In this document: positions 21,957-31,883 of the stretch, one piece after another
How positions within the stretch are numbered: the stretch's first letter is position 1
Layout of the letters: every line of letters starts with the position of its first letter
Assembly (NCBI RefSeq): GCF_021026295.1
Contig: NZ_JAJNDA010000006.1
Span: 124,001 to 188,000, forward strand
DNA length: 64,000 nt
Direction: 5' to 3'
From: Actinomycetospora soli
GTDB taxonomy: Bacteria > Actinomycetota > Actinomycetes > Mycobacteriales > Pseudonocardiaceae
Position numbers and translations under genes: made by a program
Notes under the pieces: model-generated
Told to the model about the DNA's origin: nothing
The model's database searches: none
Seen by the model: only the letters and a program-made list of their open reading frames with translations

Positions 21957-24707
21957 TCACGGACCGGCCGCGTGGGTGTTGAGCCAGCGCCACACCGCCA
22001 ACATGCGGTCGGACGCGGCGTAGAAGCGGTCGAATCCGACCACGATCTCGTCGCTGTCGTGGTGCTCGAACCCGGCACGACACCAGGCCGCGCCATCCCG
22101 CGTGAGGTCGATGAACTCGGCCCACTGGACCTGCACTGCCGGCTCCGGGAAACGGAAGTGGGCGCGGGCGGCGTCGGACACCCGTCCCGCCCGCTCGCAC
22201 GCCTGGCGGAGCGGCCGTTCGCTCTCGGGTGTGTCGCCGATCGCCTGGCTGCCGCGGTAGAGGTCCTCGAGCGTCGCCGCCCACTCCTGGTTCAGCTCCA
22301 ACCCTCCGTACCGCACCCAGGCCACGGACTGGGAGCGGAGTACCTCGACGCTTCGCGTGGGCGTCGCCACTGCGGTGGGTCCGATGATCGCGGCGGCGGT
22401 CGGTGGAGCGGGACGGGCGGAGGCATTGGCAGGGCTTCTGGGAAGCAGGGTCGAGACGACGAGCACGGCTACCAGGGCGACGGCGGCCTGGACCACAGCA
22501 GTCCCTCGACGAGACCCCGGCGTCCCTGCCGGGCGGAGGGCCATCGCGTCCTCCCCGACCGACGCTCGGTGCCGGCGTGTGAGGCGCGCGACCATGGCGG
22601 ACAGGGCAGCGAGAACCGCGCAGAGGATCACCAGCGGCCCCATCAGGACCTGTCCGATGAGACCTGGGAGGCCCCGGAAGCCCTCGAGCCCCGTCGACGG
22701 CCGGGCAAGGACCCAGGTCACCGCCAGAAGCTGCGCCGTGACGCCGAGGAGGACCAGGCCACCGGCAGCGGTTCCTGCGGCCACGCCGTCCGAGGGGCGT
22801 CGGCCGTAGAGGACTGCCAGGACGGCTGCTCCGCTGCCCGCAGCGACGACACCCCAGAGCAGGTACATCAGCGGCTGTCCGCCGATGACCGCCACGAGGA
22901 CCGAGGACATGAGCAGCATGACGAACGACGCCTCGACGGCGACGACCGTCCGGACCGCGCCTCGAGGTGTGGGGAGGCGCTCGCCACGCACGAGAGCGGT
23001 CACGACGAGCACGACCGGAACCGCCCACAACAGGCCACCGATCCACACCAGCGCGTCGCCCACGACGAACCAGACAGCTGTCACAACGCTGAAGAAGGCT
23101 GCCGTCGGCCCTGGTTGGACGACTCCCGCCTCGATTGCCGTCCGCTCGGCAACATCCAGGTACTCGGGCGTGAAGGAGTCGAGGACCGTGACGAACCACC
23201 CGATGCCGAGCGCGAACAGTGCGGCGGCGGCGACCAGGACGACGAGGACACGGCCACCGAACCGGGCGCGCCTCGGTGACGACAGACGGAGGCAGTGCGC
23301 GAGCCACACCGTCAGGCCGGCCGCCCCGGGAACGACCAGGACCAGCGACCAGCTGCTCAACGGCAGCAGGCTCGTCGGCTGCGTCGGCTTGTCGGCGAGC
23401 AGGCCGCCGACCGCCATGCCGAGCGAGAGGAAGAGCGCGGTGCGGACGACGGACGGTCTCGGCGCGCCCACGGCCTCGGCCCGGACGGTCGCCCACCACA
23501 GCGGCGGCCCGACGGCCCCGGCGACGAGCACCCCGGCCAGGATCGACGTCGTGGTGGACGACCCGGTCTCGGCGAGCGCGATCAGGATCGCGCCGACGCC
23601 GATGAGGAACGAGGTCAGGCCGCCGAGCAGGAACAAGCGCCCCGCGTCGTCGATGGCCGCGCGGCGGGCGGCCCACGACGGGTGCGTCCCGGTGAGACGC
23701 GACAACGACGACCGCACACCCCGCGTTCGTGTGACACCTGCGCGCGGGGACCAGCAGGCGGGGTCGGCTCCCCAAACGACGGCGAGCCGGTCGGCGTGGA
23801 ACTCACGGCTGCGCATGATGTCGACGCGCGACAGGAAGATCAGGACGGCGATTGCCAAGGTCGAAGCGATGCCGAGCACCTGGGGCGCGACCCCGGACGT
23901 GAAGTAGACGTCGGTGTACGAGCGCTCCGGGTTCAGGCCCAGCACCACGAACCACAGCATCTGCGCGAGGTACGGCGCGAGCATGACGACCGCGAAGACG
24001 CGCCACAGAGCGAGCGCGGCCTGCGTCGCGCCGACGTCGCCGTTCCGGAGGTGAGCGAGTTCGTGCAGGACGACGGCATGTCGCACAGTCCTCGCCCGGT
24101 CGCTCCCCTGCAGGAGTCCGAGCCCGACGACGACGACGTAGCGACCAGGACGACCCAGCGTCAGCGCAGTGGCGCCGCCGGTCGGGTCGACGAGGAAGCG
24201 CGGTGCGCGACGAAGGCCGGCGATCCTGACGAGGTCGTCGAGCTCGCTCCGTGGCTCGCTGTCGCGCAGCGACCGCAGCCCGCGTCGGCGCACGATGATC
24301 CACGGGGTGATCCACCAGAGCGCTGCCGCCACCGCCACGAGCGTCGCCACGACCAGCGCCCAGGCCCATGAAGGGACCTCGAACCGCGCGACGCACGCGT
24401 CCACCGCCGCCTTGTTGACACCCTCGAGAGCGGCGACGTTGGAGAACTGTGTCCCGGTGGGGTCGAATCCGCCCGCGAGCAGACATCCGTAGGTGTCGTT
24501 GCCGACATCGCCCAGGAGCGGGCCGAACAGCGGATGACGCGTCGTAAGAATGCTGAACGAGCCCGCGGTGATCAGGACGGCCAGGAGCACGAGACGCAGG
24601 ACGGCTCCGGACGCGAAGAATCGGCTCTCGACAGCGCCACGAATCACCGCGCCTGGCGCCGCGCCGGTCGTCCCGAGCGCCGGGGGGCCGTCAGTCGTCG
24701 ACGACAT
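21957..24707 (-). CDS. large membrane M48-family metallopeptidase
   Basis: A 916-residue integral membrane protein. The zinc motif is HELAH at 215-219 (VVLHELAHLRNGD), with the third ligand Glu302 in SREFHADRLA, the pattern of HtpX/Ste24 peptidases. Two helices precede the catalytic part (about 33-52 and 113-137) and about eleven follow up to residue 760, far more than in HtpX (about 290 residues). The last 130 residues are exported and have TPR-like or four-helix character (ACERAGRVSDAARAHFRFPEP, in part ACERAGRVSDAARAH). Probably membrane-protein quality control or a signalling protease. The start overlaps the end of the 170-residue gene by 17 bases. Confidence 0.83.
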   Translation of the reverse strand: MSSTTDGPPALGTTGAAPGAVIRGAVESRFFASGAVLRLVLLAVLITAGSFSILTTRHPLFGPLLGDVGNDTYGCLLAGGFDPTGTQFSNVAALEGVNKAAVDACVARFEVPSWAWALVVATLVAVAAALWWITPWIIVRRRGLRSLRDSEPRSELDDLVRIAGLRRAPRFLVDPTGGATALTLGRPGRYVVVVGLGLLQGSDRARTVRHAVVLHELAHLRNGDVGATQAALALWRVFAVVMLAPYLAQMLWFVVLGLNPERSYTDVYFTSGVAPQVLGIASTLAIAVLIFLSRVDIMRSREFHADRLAVVWGADPACWSPRAGVTRTRGVRSSLSRLTGTHPSWAARRAAIDDAGRLFLLGGLTSFLIGVGAILIALAETGSSTTTSILAGVLVAGAVGPPLWWATVRAEAVGAPRPSVVRTALFLSLGMAVGGLLADKPTQPTSLLPLSSWSLVLVVPGAAGLTVWLAHCLRLSSPRRARFGGRVLVVLVAAAALFALGIGWFVTVLDSFTPEYLDVAERTAIEAGVVQPGPTAAFFSVVTAVWFVVGDALVWIGGLLWAVPVVLVVTALVRGERLPTPRGAVRTVVAVEASFVMLLMSSVLVAVIGGQPLMYLLWGVVAAGSGAAVLAVLYGRRPSDGVAAGTAAGGLVLLGVTAQLLAVTWVLARPSTGLEGFRGLPGLIGQVLMGPLVILCAVLAALSAMVARLTRRHRASVGEDAMALRPAGTPGSRRGTAVVQAAVALVAVLVVSTLLPRSPANASARPAPPTAAAIIGPTAVATPTRSVEVLRSQSVAWVRYGGLELNQEWAATLEDLYRGSQAIGDTPESERPLRQACERAGRVSDAARAHFRFPEPAVQVQWAEFIDLTRDGAAWCRAGFEHHDSDEIVVGFDRFYAASDRMLAVWRWLNTHAAGP

Positions 24708-25203
24708 GGTCTACCTCGCGACGACCGCCGTCCTCCGGTCGAGGAGACCGGGGTAGAGCCCGCGCCAACGCCGTCGCGACGTCCCGAGCCTGACCCTCGG
24801 GCACACCGTCCCTCTCGAGCGACTCGCGGACTCGCGCGACGACGTCGGAGACCTGCTCGTCGCTGAGCGCCGGGATCGCAGGAGACGAGGGGGAACTGCC
24901 GCGCCCGCGGCGGAACCGCCGTGCGAGCCCCTTGACGCCGCCCTCCACGGACAGGTCGACGACCTTGCGCAGCGCTTGGTCGAGGGCGATGAACAGCGCG
25001 GGCGACAACAGCGGCAGCAGCTCCGGCAGCCCGAAGCCCAGTCCGTCGCCCGCGTTCTTCCCTCGGAGTCGCCGCAGGACGACGTCGTGATCCATCGATC
25101 GATACTCGTCCGCGACCGCCTGCTCATCGGGAGCGACCTCGAGGACGACCTCATTGAAGACGTGTCCGAAGTCGCTGCCGGTCGATCGCGCGCTGCTGTT
25201 CAT
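24691..25203 (-). CDS. hypothetical protein coupled to the M48 peptidase
   Basis: A 170-residue protein. I start it at the ATG of 25203, which has AGGGGG four bases upstream, rather than the GTG five codons earlier. The middle (about 62-85, GLPELLPLLSPALFIALDQAL) is weakly hydrophobic, the next part is very basic (RRFRRGRG), and the C-terminus is helical with SDEQVSDVVARVRESLERDG. It overlaps the peptidase gene by 17 bases, so the two are made together; it may recruit or regulate the peptidase. No family recognised. Confidence 0.65.
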   Translation of the reverse strand: MNSSARSTGSDFGHVFNEVVLEVAPDEQAVADEYRSMDHDVVLRRLRGKNAGDGLGFGLPELLPLLSPALFIALDQALRKVVDLSVEGGVKGLARRFRRGRGSSPSSPAIPALSDEQVSDVVARVRESLERDGVPEGQARDVATALARALPRSPRPEDGGRREVDHVVDD

Positions 25204-25306
25204 TGTCCCCCTGACCACGAGTTGATCGTCGAGGTAGATACATCACGCCGAGACGATCATGCGTACCGCCAGATGCCTGAACAGCACGTGCCGTCGGGAT
25301 GACGCC

Positions 25307-26371
25307 TTAACGCAGCACCGCCGGCAGCGCCGCCGACGGGTGGCTCGCCACCCATGCCGGCACAGCATCGGTGTTCATCGCGAACCACAGCTCGCTCCCA
25401 CGGTCGGCGTCGAGGTAGACCACCGACGCCGCGCCCTCCGTGCCCGTTCCGGTCACAGGCGCCGTCAGGAAGTCGATGTTCGACGCCCGGAGGTCGCGCA
25501 GCCCCCACACGAACGCCCGCAGGTCGTTCGCCGAGAACGTGTCGTCCACGCCCACCCACGTGGCCAACGAGTCGGCCAACCCGTAGGCCTGCGTCGGGCT
25601 CGAGAGCGTTCCCGAGCTGATCGCCGACGTGGCCAGCGCGCGCAAAGCGTTCTGCTGGCGACGCACCCGGTCGAAGTCGCCACCCGGCAGGCTCTTGCGC
25701 TCCCGCACGTACGAGAGCGCCTGTGTGCCGTTGAGGTGCTGCGGGCCCGCCGGGACGGCCACACCGCCGAAGTTCGTCGCTTGGCCGACGGTCACGTCGA
25801 TCCCGCCCGCCGCGTCGGTCATCTGCGCGAACCCGGCGAAGTCGATGACGGCGAAGTGGTCGACCCGTACGCGGGTCAGCGACTCCACGGTCTGCACCAG
25901 CAACGACGGCCCGCCCCACGAGTACGCGGCGTTGATCTTGTTCATGCCGCGGCCGGGGATCGACACCCACGAGTCACGCGGGATCGAGACCACCGACGAG
26001 TGCGTCCCGTCGTCGGAGACGTTCACCAGCATGATCACGTCGGAGCGCTGCATCCCCGGCACCCAGTCCGAGGCCGTGGCCTCGGTACCGGTGGTCGGGT
26101 CGGGCGAGCGCGTGTCGGTCCCGACGAGCAGGAAGGTCTGCCCCTCCCCCTGCACCGGCCGCGTCGACGGATCGATCGCGAACACGCCCTCGTAGCGGTG
26201 CATCCGGTCGCTGAACTGCTGGGTCACCGCGAACAGAGCGCCCGCCGCCAGCAGCGCGAGCACGAGCCCGGCCCCCAGCAGGAACATCAGCCCCCGGAGC
26301 ACCCGCCGACGACGGTCGTCGTTCGGCACCTCCGGTTCCGGACGCAACGGAAGAAGATCACTCGCCGGCAC
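25307..26371 (-). CDS. LytR-CpsA-Psr (LCP) family wall-polymer ligase
   Basis: A 354-residue protein with a cytoplasmic basic start, one membrane helix (about 27-50) and an exported LCP domain. Family motifs visible: LLVGTDTR, MQRSDVIMLVNVSDDG, VVSIPRDSWVSIPGRG, KINAAYSWGG and SYVRERKSLPGGDFDRVRRQQ. LCP enzymes move lipid-linked glycopolymers onto peptidoglycan (arabinogalactan, teichoic acid or capsule). It is transcribed away from the DUF1800 gene and sits about 3 kb from the exopolysaccharide locus, which could supply its substrate. Confidence 0.92.
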   Translation of the reverse strand: MPASDLLPLRPEPEVPNDDRRRRVLRGLMFLLGAGLVLALLAAGALFAVTQQFSDRMHRYEGVFAIDPSTRPVQGEGQTFLLVGTDTRSPDPTTGTEATASDWVPGMQRSDVIMLVNVSDDGTHSSVVSIPRDSWVSIPGRGMNKINAAYSWGGPSLLVQTVESLTRVRVDHFAVIDFAGFAQMTDAAGGIDVTVGQATNFGGVAVPAGPQHLNGTQALSYVRERKSLPGGDFDRVRRQQNALRALATSAISSGTLSSPTQAYGLADSLATWVGVDDTFSANDLRAFVWGLRDLRASNIDFLTAPVTGTGTEGAASVVYLDADRGSELWFAMNTDAVPAWVASHPSAALPAVLR

Positions 26372-26567
26372 AGTCGTACTCCCCCACCTCGGACGGCCTC
26401 ACGAGTGTCAGCGCAGTCGATATTCGCCCGTTAGCCCTGGAGGACACACACCACCCGAATGCCGCATTGGAGACCAACACGCCGTTTCCGAGCGACGACA
26501 CACCGTGCGACACGCAGCCATTCATGACGATTCCGTGACCACACACCATCGCCATCCGAAGACGCGA

Positions 26568-26573
26568 CATACT
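26568..26573 (+). promoter_or_regulatory. possible -10 element for a leaderless DUF1800 transcript
   Basis: CATACT ends seven bases before the GTG of the DUF1800 gene and no Shine-Dalgarno is present, as in leaderless actinobacterial messages. No convincing -35 box is seen. Confidence 0.3.
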
Positions 26574-26580
26574 CGACGCC

Positions 26581-27894
26581 GTGCCGGACCGGGGGGCTCT
26601 GAGCGAACGGGCGGTCGTGCGTCGACTGCACGACCGGCTGGGTCTCGGCGCACCTCGCCAGACCCTCGAGGCGAGCATCCTCGCCGGTCCCGACGCCACG
26701 CTGGCGAAGCTCCTCACCACCGACGAATCGGCCCCGACCGACGTCCCGAACCTGCCGCAGATCACCGACCTCCCGGCTGACGATCCTCGTCGGAAGGCCC
26801 AGGACCAGCAGCGATCCGATCAGGAGCGAACCGCCATCCTCTGGTGGCTCGACCGAATGGCGACAGTCCAGGCACCTCGCGCCGAGAAGATCACGTGGTT
26901 CTGGCACGGCCACTTCGCGACGAGCCTCGACAAGGTCCGCGACGCCGGGCTCATGCTCACGCAGAACCAGACGCTGCGCACCAAGGGTCAGGATTCCCTC
27001 GCGCAGCTCGCACAGGCGATGGTCGTCGACCCCGCTCTCAATGTCTGGCTGGACAACCAGACCAACCGGAAGTTCGCACCCAACGAGAACCTCGGTCGCG
27101 AGCTCATGGAATTGTTCACCCTCGGTGTCGGGGAATACTCGGAGAGCGACGTCAAGCAGGCCGCTCGCGCCCTCACCGGATGGACCTACCAGGACCGGCG
27201 ACTGACGTTCGCGAAGTCCAAGTTCGACGACGGGCCCAAGACGGTGCTCGGTACGACCGCCGACCTCGACGCCTCCGGCCTGGTCGACATGCTCACCGCT
27301 CGCGCCGACTCCGCCCGCTTCATCGCCACCCGGCTCTGGAACCGGCTCGTCTCGAGCGACCCGCCGTCGGAACCCGAGCTCGAGCGGCTCACCGACGCCT
27401 ATGGGCCCGGCACCTCGGTCCGGGGCCTCCTCCGCGCCCTCGCAACTTCCGAGACGTTCCGCGACCCGCGCGCGACGCTCGTCAAGCAACCCGTCGATTG
27501 GGCCATGGGGCTGGCCCGTGCCGTCGGCCGGCCGATCGGCACGCTCGACGACAAGGACCGCACGACCGCGCTGAACCAGCTGAAGGCCCTCGGGCAGGTG
27601 CCGTTCAAGCCGCCGAATGTCGGGGGGTGGCCCGCCGGCGCGCCCTACATCACGCCGACCGCGACCGTCGCGCGCGTCCGATTCGCCACTGCACTCCTCA
27701 CCGACGCGAGCCTGAAGCCGCCGGCCGTGGACGACCCGCCGTCGGGGACTAACGCCCGGCTCGAGTGGGCCCGCGCGACCCTGGGCGTCGATGCCTGGAG
27801 CGCACGGACCCGGGCCGCGCTCAGCCCGATCGGCGACCCCCGCCAGCTGCTGATCGCTGCGGCGGTCAGCCCGGAATTCGTGGTGAGCGGATGA
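26581..27894 (+). CDS. DUF1800 family protein
   Basis: A 437-residue protein starting at GTG. Matches the DUF1800 pattern: the front VVRRLHDRLGLGAP, a middle with KITWFWHGHFATSLDKV and the hallmark NENLGRELMELFTLGVGEYSESDVKQAARALTGWTY (read in parts: NENLGRELMELFTLG, AARALTGW), and the end PPNVGGWPAG. Biochemistry is not established. DUF1800 genes are regularly paired with DUF1501 genes, as here, with an ATGA overlap. No signal peptide is visible, while its partner has a Tat-type signal. Confidence 0.9.
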   Translation: MPDRGALSERAVVRRLHDRLGLGAPRQTLEASILAGPDATLAKLLTTDESAPTDVPNLPQITDLPADDPRRKAQDQQRSDQERTAILWWLDRMATVQAPRAEKITWFWHGHFATSLDKVRDAGLMLTQNQTLRTKGQDSLAQLAQAMVVDPALNVWLDNQTNRKFAPNENLGRELMELFTLGVGEYSESDVKQAARALTGWTYQDRRLTFAKSKFDDGPKTVLGTTADLDASGLVDMLTARADSARFIATRLWNRLVSSDPPSEPELERLTDAYGPGTSVRGLLRALATSETFRDPRATLVKQPVDWAMGLARAVGRPIGTLDDKDRTTALNQLKALGQVPFKPPNVGGWPAGAPYITPTATVARVRFATALLTDASLKPPAVDDPPSGTNARLEWARATLGVDAWSARTRAALSPIGDPRQLLIAAAVSPEFVVSG

Positions 27895-29108
27895 GAACGG
27901 ACGTCCCGATCCTCACGCGGCGCCGCTTCCTGGCGGCGACCGCCGTCACCGGCGCTGCCGCGATCGGCGCCGCGGCAATCGGGTGGGAGGAGATCGCCGG
28001 CTCGGCCGGAGACCTCGATCCCGACGCCGGAGTGCTCGTCGTCGTCACCCTCTACGGCGGCAACGACGGTCTCAACACCGTCGTGCCTGCCGGCGACGAC
28101 GTCTACCAGCGCTCCCGCCCCGAGCTCGCCTATTCCCCCGACGAGGTCCTCGACCTCGGCGACGGCCTCGGCTTCAACCCCGCCCTCAAGGGCCTGAAGG
28201 GTCTTCACGACGACGGGTCGCTCGCCACCGTGCAGGGCGTCGGCTACCCCCAGCCCGATCACAGCCACTTCCGGTCCATGGCCATCTGGCAGACCGCCAA
28301 CCCCACCAGCCCGAACGGCTCCGGCTGGCTCGGCCGCTGGCTCGACGCCACCAGCGACGGCTCCGCGGCCGACCCCCTGCGCGCCCTGTCGACCGACCCC
28401 GTCCTCCCACCGCTGCTCGTCGGCGACCACCATGCTGGCTCGACCATCGCCGCCGGTGCCCTCGACCTCCCGAAGGGACCCGTCGGCACCGCGATCGCCG
28501 CACTCGCGGCACCCGATCCCGACGACGACCCCTGGCGCGCCCGCACCGCCGCCTCAATCGGCCACCTCGCCACCCTGCGCCGCACCAGCTCCGGCGCACT
28601 GCAGAAGGCGTCGAAGGACAAGCCGAGTAGCGACCTCGACCGCCAGCTCGAGCTCATCGCCGCCCTCGTCGAGGCCCGAGTCCCCACCCGCGTCTACTCC
28701 GCCTCCCTCGGCGGCTTCGACACCCACGCCGACGAACGCGAGACCCAGGAACGTCTGCTCGGCCAGCTCGACGCCGCCCTCACCCCGTTCGTCCGGCGCC
28801 TCGCCGCCACCGACCCCGGCCGACAGGTCGTCGTGATGGTCCACTCCGAGTTCGGCCGTCGCGTCAAAGCCAACGGCAGCGACGGCACTGACCACGGCAC
28901 CGCCGGTCCCGTCCTGCTCGCCGGAGCCCCCGTCACCGGCGGCCTCACCGGCCGGACCCCCAGCCTCACCGACCTCGACGCCGGCGACCTGCGCTCCCAC
29001 GTCGACTTCCGCGACCTCTACGCCACCCTCGCCGAGAACGTCCTCGGCGCCGACCCCGACCAGATCGTCGGCGGTCACTCCGGCCGCCTCGACAGCGTCC
29101 TCGCCTAG
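27891..29108 (+). CDS. DUF1501 family protein, Tat-exported
   Basis: A 405-residue protein with ATG overlapping the DUF1800 stop. The N-terminus TRRRFLAATAV is a twin-arginine signal. The body has VVVTLYGGNDGLNTVVP, the HSHF-containing PDHSHFRSMAIWQTA and VHSEFGRRVKANGSDGTDHG, all typical of DUF1501, which resembles the sulfatase/alkaline phosphatase fold. Export by Tat suggests a folded, probably metal-containing product. The pair occurs in many environmental bacteria and has been suggested to act in surface or extracellular processes; no reaction is known. Confidence 0.9.
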   Translation: MRTDVPILTRRRFLAATAVTGAAAIGAAAIGWEEIAGSAGDLDPDAGVLVVVTLYGGNDGLNTVVPAGDDVYQRSRPELAYSPDEVLDLGDGLGFNPALKGLKGLHDDGSLATVQGVGYPQPDHSHFRSMAIWQTANPTSPNGSGWLGRWLDATSDGSAADPLRALSTDPVLPPLLVGDHHAGSTIAAGALDLPKGPVGTAIAALAAPDPDDDPWRARTAASIGHLATLRRTSSGALQKASKDKPSSDLDRQLELIAALVEARVPTRVYSASLGGFDTHADERETQERLLGQLDAALTPFVRRLAATDPGRQVVVMVHSEFGRRVKANGSDGTDHGTAGPVLLAGAPVTGGLTGRTPSLTDLDAGDLRSHVDFRDLYATLAENVLGADPDQIVGGHSGRLDSVLA

Positions 29109-29161
29109 CATCTCCATGCAGTAGGTCAGTCAACGCTGGGAGTCATCGATCAAGTGTTCCT

Positions 29162-30475
29162 CTACTGAATCACCCATCGACGAGACTCCCTGCCAAGCGC
29201 ACGCTCTGGGTCCATGTGCGCAGCCCTACCGCCCCTGCTGGCGACGAGTGCCGCCCACAGGGTGACGACCAATACGTAGACGTTTACCTCCGTGAAGCTT
29301 CCCGGCAAAATGCTCTCGGTGGTTCCGCGAAATAGGAAGAACGCTGCGAGCCCTGCAAGTGTTCCTCTACTGGTTACGGAACTGGCCGCACCTAGTGCCC
29401 TCAGAAGGAATATCAAGAGGGCGATCAGCAATAGAACTCCGGGCAGTCCGTGAACCCCGAGAGATTGCAAGAACTCGTTGTGCGACTGACCTGGCGCGAA
29501 GCCAAGGAAATCGATATACCTGCTCTTCATGTTGTAATCCCATAAACCTGATCCGACCCCAAAGAGCCATGTGCGATCGACCTCGTCTAAAGTTACGATC
29601 CACACCTCTGTCCGACCAGTGAGTGTTCCTAGAACGGGTCCAAGAGGTTCGGACGACAATCGATTCACCCATGTGAGAAGAACCAGTAGTGGACCCATCA
29701 GGAAGACGCCAACAAGCAATATCTGCGAAAGCAAAGGCTTTGCGCGGTAGGCGACGACCGCTGCCACACAACCGATGCCCAACGCCACCACTGACGTCTT
29801 CGACTGCGTCGCAAGAAGAGTAAGCGCAAACAACCCTGCTAGGGGCAGGTGCCGCTTCCAGGGAAAGACGAGTATCAGACCGACGGCCGAAACAGCACCC
29901 AGAGAATTCGCGTGCGGAGCCAACCCGAACAAGCGATAGGGTATACCAGAGAAGAGCGCATCGTCCGTATAGCCCGTCTCTACCGCTAAGGATGGAGCTA
30001 CAACGGCATACACCCAGCTTGCAACCGAAAAGATTGCAGCCACAACCACAAAAACATGCCGTAGCCGTACTCCATCGGAAACAGCAGCAATACCGATACT
30101 CACAAGGGTTAGGGCAACAGTGGCCTGCCCCAAAGAGGGGGCTTCCCCAAGGCTGACGAAAGTCAATAACACAGTGACAATAGAGAGAGTCGCCAGCCCA
30201 GCGAGACCAAGGTCTATCGACCGCCAATTCCGGCGAGCCGACCAACAAAGCGCAGCAACAAGGGATAGGGCGATCACGGGCGCATAGGGCGAAAGCGGGT
30301 TGCTCCCCGATTCGTCAACCAGCCCTTGTAGACCCGCACTGTCCCCGGACACAGCTGACTGGAACCGGTTGACCGCAAAGAGCGACACCACAAGGGGCAG
30401 AAGAAGGATCCCAGCCAGGACGGCCTCTGGCCAACTTAACAACCATTTCTCAGGTCGGCTCTGCGGCAAGTTCAC
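29162..30475 (-). CDS. O-antigen ligase/polymerase-like membrane protein (Wzy type)
   Basis: A 437-residue protein with about twelve membrane helices and one larger outside loop (about 245-330) containing TGRTEVWIVTLDEVDRTWLFGVGSGLWDYN and SHNEFLQSLGVHGLPG (in part: GQSHNEFLQSLGVHG), the hallmark of the Wzy/WaaL family. It would polymerise lipid-linked repeat units outside the membrane. It is the last gene of the minus-strand exopolysaccharide operon and overlaps the flippase gene by 26 bases. GC is clearly lower than in the flanking regions. Confidence 0.82.
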   Translation of the reverse strand: MNLPQSRPEKWLLSWPEAVLAGILLLPLVVSLFAVNRFQSAVSGDSAGLQGLVDESGSNPLSPYAPVIALSLVAALCWSARRNWRSIDLGLAGLATLSIVTVLLTFVSLGEAPSLGQATVALTLVSIGIAAVSDGVRLRHVFVVVAAIFSVASWVYAVVAPSLAVETGYTDDALFSGIPYRLFGLAPHANSLGAVSAVGLILVFPWKRHLPLAGLFALTLLATQSKTSVVALGIGCVAAVVAYRAKPLLSQILLVGVFLMGPLLVLLTWVNRLSSEPLGPVLGTLTGRTEVWIVTLDEVDRTWLFGVGSGLWDYNMKSRYIDFLGFAPGQSHNEFLQSLGVHGLPGVLLLIALLIFLLRALGAASSVTSRGTLAGLAAFFLFRGTTESILPGSFTEVNVYVLVVTLWAALVASRGGRAAHMDPERALGRESRRWVIQ

Positions 30476-31883
30476 GCCGAACTCCGATGATTCGTCTGAT
30501 CAGAACCGGATTCATGACACCGAGCGTCACGCAGAACACAATATAGCTGCCTACCAAATATAAAGCAAGCGTGATTAGATCGCTGGGTTCGAACCATTGT
30601 TGCATCCAAGAGGTGACAGTCCATTGAAGCGCACTTGCTACCCAAATAGGGATTAACCACTTGAGAATAATTGCAAATCTTAACGCAGCCACTCTCACTG
30701 CCGCCCAGAAGATCGGAACAGTCAGCGCAGCCGTCGTTATGAAATATGAAGAGGCGACGCCAACCACAGAACCCGTCGACACTCCAATAGCCAAACCGAC
30801 GATAGTAAGAGCACTAAAAAGCAGACCGTTGCGGAGAAAAGAACGACCTGCACCGGACGCCTGGTACAGCCAGCCCACCGAGCTGGACGTCGCTTGTAAC
30901 GACCCCGCAGCGGCTAGCCCCGTAAGAACCGGCCCAAGACCATCCCAACCGGGTCCGAAGATGACATCCGCAACGGGATTAGCAAGTGAACTCAAGGCAA
31001 CGAGAAAGGGTGTGGCAGACACAGCGATCCCACTCAGCGCAAGAAGATACATCTGCTCAAACTTTCTCCTATCCCCAGTACTGGAAAGCATTGGCACCAT
31101 CACCCTACCGAGAGCGCCTGACACTTGAGATGCTGGCACGTACATAAGTTGATAAGCTCTTTCATACAGACCAAGTTGGTAAGTCCCAAGGAACTTGCCT
31201 ACCAAGAGGTTGTCGACGTTCCGTGACCAATAGTTGATAGCAACAAAGCCGGCAAACGAGAGACTTTCCGACCAGCGCAGGTCAACTGTCGATTCCGCAG
31301 TGGCGTGCCGGTCAGTAATAAAGGCCGTGAGGTACAAAACCGCGGGTACAGCGTTGGAAACAAGAAATTGGGCGACAAGTGCCTCGACTTTGTAGCCGTT
31401 GGATACAAGCGCAAATGCGATGATCGCACCCGAGAGCAAGCCGAGAACTTCCGCGCTCGCGAGATAGACAAATTTTCCTGAGGCTGAGCAGAATCCCCGG
31501 AAAACGGCGGAAATACCTCCGAAGGGAATCGCCAGCGCCATAAAGGAGAGAGGCTGCGAGATGCCGGCCTTGTCTAGGCTCACCGCCAACGATGGCGCAG
31601 CGAGGTAGAGCATCGCCGAGACAATAGTGGTCCACACGAGACTTACAAGTACGTAGCTCTCAGCCATTCTGTGCGCTTGAGCACGGGGCGTTCGTGCAAC
31701 CAACGGTTCGGAGCCCAAATCCGACCACAATATGAAGAAGTTTACGATCACGGCGGAAAGAGCCACGATCCCAAAGTCTTCGGGCGACATGAACCGCGCC
31801 AAGACGATAAATAAGACCGCGTTTCCGGCTTGTCGGCTAAGTTGGGCCGCAGTCACCACCACCGCAGCTCTTCTTCTTTTCAC
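30450..31883 (-). CDS. polysaccharide flippase (Wzx type, MOP superfamily)
   Basis: A 477-residue protein with about fourteen hydrophobic helices and no large soluble domain. SRQAGNAVLFIVLARFMSPEDFGIVALS at the N-terminus (in part: ARFMSPEDFGIVALS) and NVDNLLVGKFLGTYQLGLYERAYQL (in part: VGKFLGTYQLGLYERAY) are typical of lipopolysaccharide/teichuronic acid exporters. It would flip undecaprenyl-linked repeats across the membrane. Overlaps the neighbouring glycosyltransferase gene by four bases. Low GC, atypical codon use for the genome. Confidence 0.87.
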   Translation of the reverse strand: MKRRRAAVVVTAAQLSRQAGNAVLFIVLARFMSPEDFGIVALSAVIVNFFILWSDLGSEPLVARTPRAQAHRMAESYVLVSLVWTTIVSAMLYLAAPSLAVSLDKAGISQPLSFMALAIPFGGISAVFRGFCSASGKFVYLASAEVLGLLSGAIIAFALVSNGYKVEALVAQFLVSNAVPAVLYLTAFITDRHATAESTVDLRWSESLSFAGFVAINYWSRNVDNLLVGKFLGTYQLGLYERAYQLMYVPASQVSGALGRVMVPMLSSTGDRRKFEQMYLLALSGIAVSATPFLVALSSLANPVADVIFGPGWDGLGPVLTGLAAAGSLQATSSSVGWLYQASGAGRSFLRNGLLFSALTIVGLAIGVSTGSVVGVASSYFITTAALTVPIFWAAVRVAALRFAIILKWLIPIWVASALQWTVTSWMQQWFEPSDLITLALYLVGSYIVFCVTLGVMNPVLIRRIIGVRRELAAEPT

